Shown piece by piece: positions 63,339-64,000 of a DNA stretch of 64,000 bases. Positions within the stretch are counted from its first letter, which is position 1. The number at the start of each line of letters is the position of its first letter. The notes under the pieces are model-generated. The model searched no databases, was not told the origin of the DNA, and was given only the letters and a program-made list of their open reading frames with translations. The position numbers and the translations under genes were made by a program. Where the stretch lies: positions 3,796,136-3,860,135 of the forward strand of contig NZ_FNLF01000002.1 in assembly GCF_900103175.1 (NCBI RefSeq), read 5' to 3'. This stretch comes from Tsukamurella pulmonis. Its GTDB lineage: Bacteria; Actinomycetota; Actinomycetes; Mycobacteriales; Mycobacteriaceae.

Positions 63339-64000
63339 CTAGGCGGGCTGCGCCGAGTACCACCCGTTCTCGCACGCGAGCCGGCCTTGGTCGACCAGCT
63401 CTGCCAGTATCAGAGCAAGATGGGGCAGCAGATCAGCCGGGAGCACCTTCGCCGCAGTCGCGAGTGTCCAAGGTTCCTGACGACGGGCAGCCCAGCGAAG
63501 AACGGACGCTTTGCGTTCTCGCCAGGCATCGATACCAGTCATGTTCAGCATCTCGTCGGGGATGAACCGCGGAGGACGCCTGTATGGCTCAGGATTGGGA
63601 TCATCTATGTCGGGGACACGCTGAATGTCTCCAAGATCGCATGCGTAGGGAGCTACACCCAGCAGTAACGCAGCCTCCGCTCCAACAAGCCTGCTCCGCA
63701 TGCCGGCCAGTAGGTGATCGCGGATATCGCCTTCAACGGCATGGGCAGCGTGGGGCAGCCCCATCGTTACAGCGTGGACGACATCCTCCACGGCGGGCAC
63801 ACCTACTTGGCTGCCGGTATCCGCAGCCTCCTCGAAGCCTCGCAGAACCTCCACGAAGTAGTCCGCGAAGTAGCCGACCAGGCTAGCGCGCTCTTCCTTC
63901 CACAGGTGCCAGAAGATCGATCCGGCCGGATCTCCAGCCCCAAGGACGTTTCCCACCTCGACGAGCCACTTCGCCTCATGCAACAGCGCCCTGAGGGCAT
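63339..64000 (-). CDS. hypothetical protein, 5' end outside the window
   Basis: Frame open to the window edge (ALRALLHEAKWLVEVGNVLG), so the true start may be upstream; a TTG at 63983 would give 214 residues. Alpha-helical, with IPDEMLNMTGIDAWRERKASVLRWA and ATAAKVLPADLLPHLALILAELVDQGRL, winged-helix-like at the end. No family recognised. No other right-end gene is visible. Confidence 0.55.
   Translation of the reverse strand, partial: ALRALLHEAKWLVEVGNVLGAGDPAGSIFWHLWKEERASLVGYFADYFVEVLRGFEEAADTGSQVGVPAVEDVVHAVTMGLPHAAHAVEGDIRDHLLAGMRSRLVGAEAALLLGVAPYACDLGDIQRVPDIDDPNPEPYRRPPRFIPDEMLNMTGIDAWRERKASVLRWAARRQEPWTLATAAKVLPADLLPHLALILAELVDQGRLACENGWYSAQPA

Larger units (their letters stand above)
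33603..64000. mobile_element. integrated conjugative-type element or genomic island, right end outside the window
   Basis: Starts at the truncated tRNA-Ala and continues to the window edge. The content changes from housekeeping genes to small unknown membrane proteins, an extra integration host factor, a serine recombinase, a DUF2637 protein and an FtsK/TraB-like translocase. It carries the GGGGACCGAC word throughout its backbone. No tyrosine integrase, Xis or replication gene is visible, so they would have to lie beyond 64000. The segment 39184-50915 looks like a secondary insertion. Confidence 0.75.

Noticed and set aside
33603-64000. Prophage
   Set aside because: No terminase, portal, capsid, tail or lysis gene was seen; the translocase and DUF2637 gene favour a conjugative element.

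Overview
This is about 64 kb of high-GC actinobacterial chromosome. A KsgA-RpfB-TatD-MetG neighbourhood, a Pmt/RsmI pair, PabB, a full kdp cluster and an actinobacterial-type integration host factor point to the order Mycobacteriales. The gene set fits Tsukamurella or Gordonia-like relatives, but the genus is a guess from gene content. The order ispE-rsmA-rpfB-tatD ... metG ... pabB ... rsmI/pmt ... kdp follows, from memory, the Rv1002-Rv1033 region of Mycobacterium tuberculosis with local insertions.

Core part (1 to about 33,600): densely packed genes with short intergenic gaps. A housekeeping run (ispE, rsmA, rpfB, tatD, metG) is followed by a DUF559 nuclease-like protein, pabB, rsmI, the protein O-mannosyltransferase gene and an MFS transporter. 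The kdpFABC potassium pump is coupled to the sensor and regulator kdpDE. Next come an ECF sigma factor with a VOC protein, an Lrp-phosphotransferase-dialkylglycine decarboxylase operon divergent from azlCD, two tandemly duplicated Pro/Gly/Tyr-rich membrane proteins, an acyltransferase, a DoxX/NAD-binding pair divergent from an HxlR regulator, small hypotheticals and a DUF4333 lipoprotein.

Accessory part (about 33,603 to the right edge): the left boundary is the 3' part of a tRNA-Ala(CGC) gene (anticodon arm, T arm, acceptor end) whose 5' part is missing. This is the signature of a site-specific integration end. What follows is an integrated element that runs off the window: many small hypothetical membrane proteins and lipoproteins, a second integration host factor gene, a serine recombinase, a DUF2637 membrane protein and an FtsK/TraB-type DNA translocase. 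No integrase, replication protein or second end is in view.

The most striking signal is a 10-bp word, GGGGACCGAC. By eye it occurs 21 times, on both strands, between 35,225 and 63,301, and I found none in the 33.6 kb core. It is absent from 39,184-50,915. That gap begins next to an IS21-type remnant and holds a different cargo: small proteins, a cold-shock protein, and a cupin / FAD-NAD(P) protein / AMP-forming ligase operon. Also in the gap are an HPP membrane protein, two CGNR zinc-finger regulators, a PAS-like protein and an acyl-CoA-dehydrogenase-like protein. The cupin operon promoter region and the HPP/CGNR divergent promoter carry the same palindrome, ATGGCTAA-N4-TTAGCCAT, which defines a small candidate regulon. 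The island therefore looks composite: a conjugative-type backbone marked by GGGGACCGAC, with a later catabolic or biosynthetic insertion.
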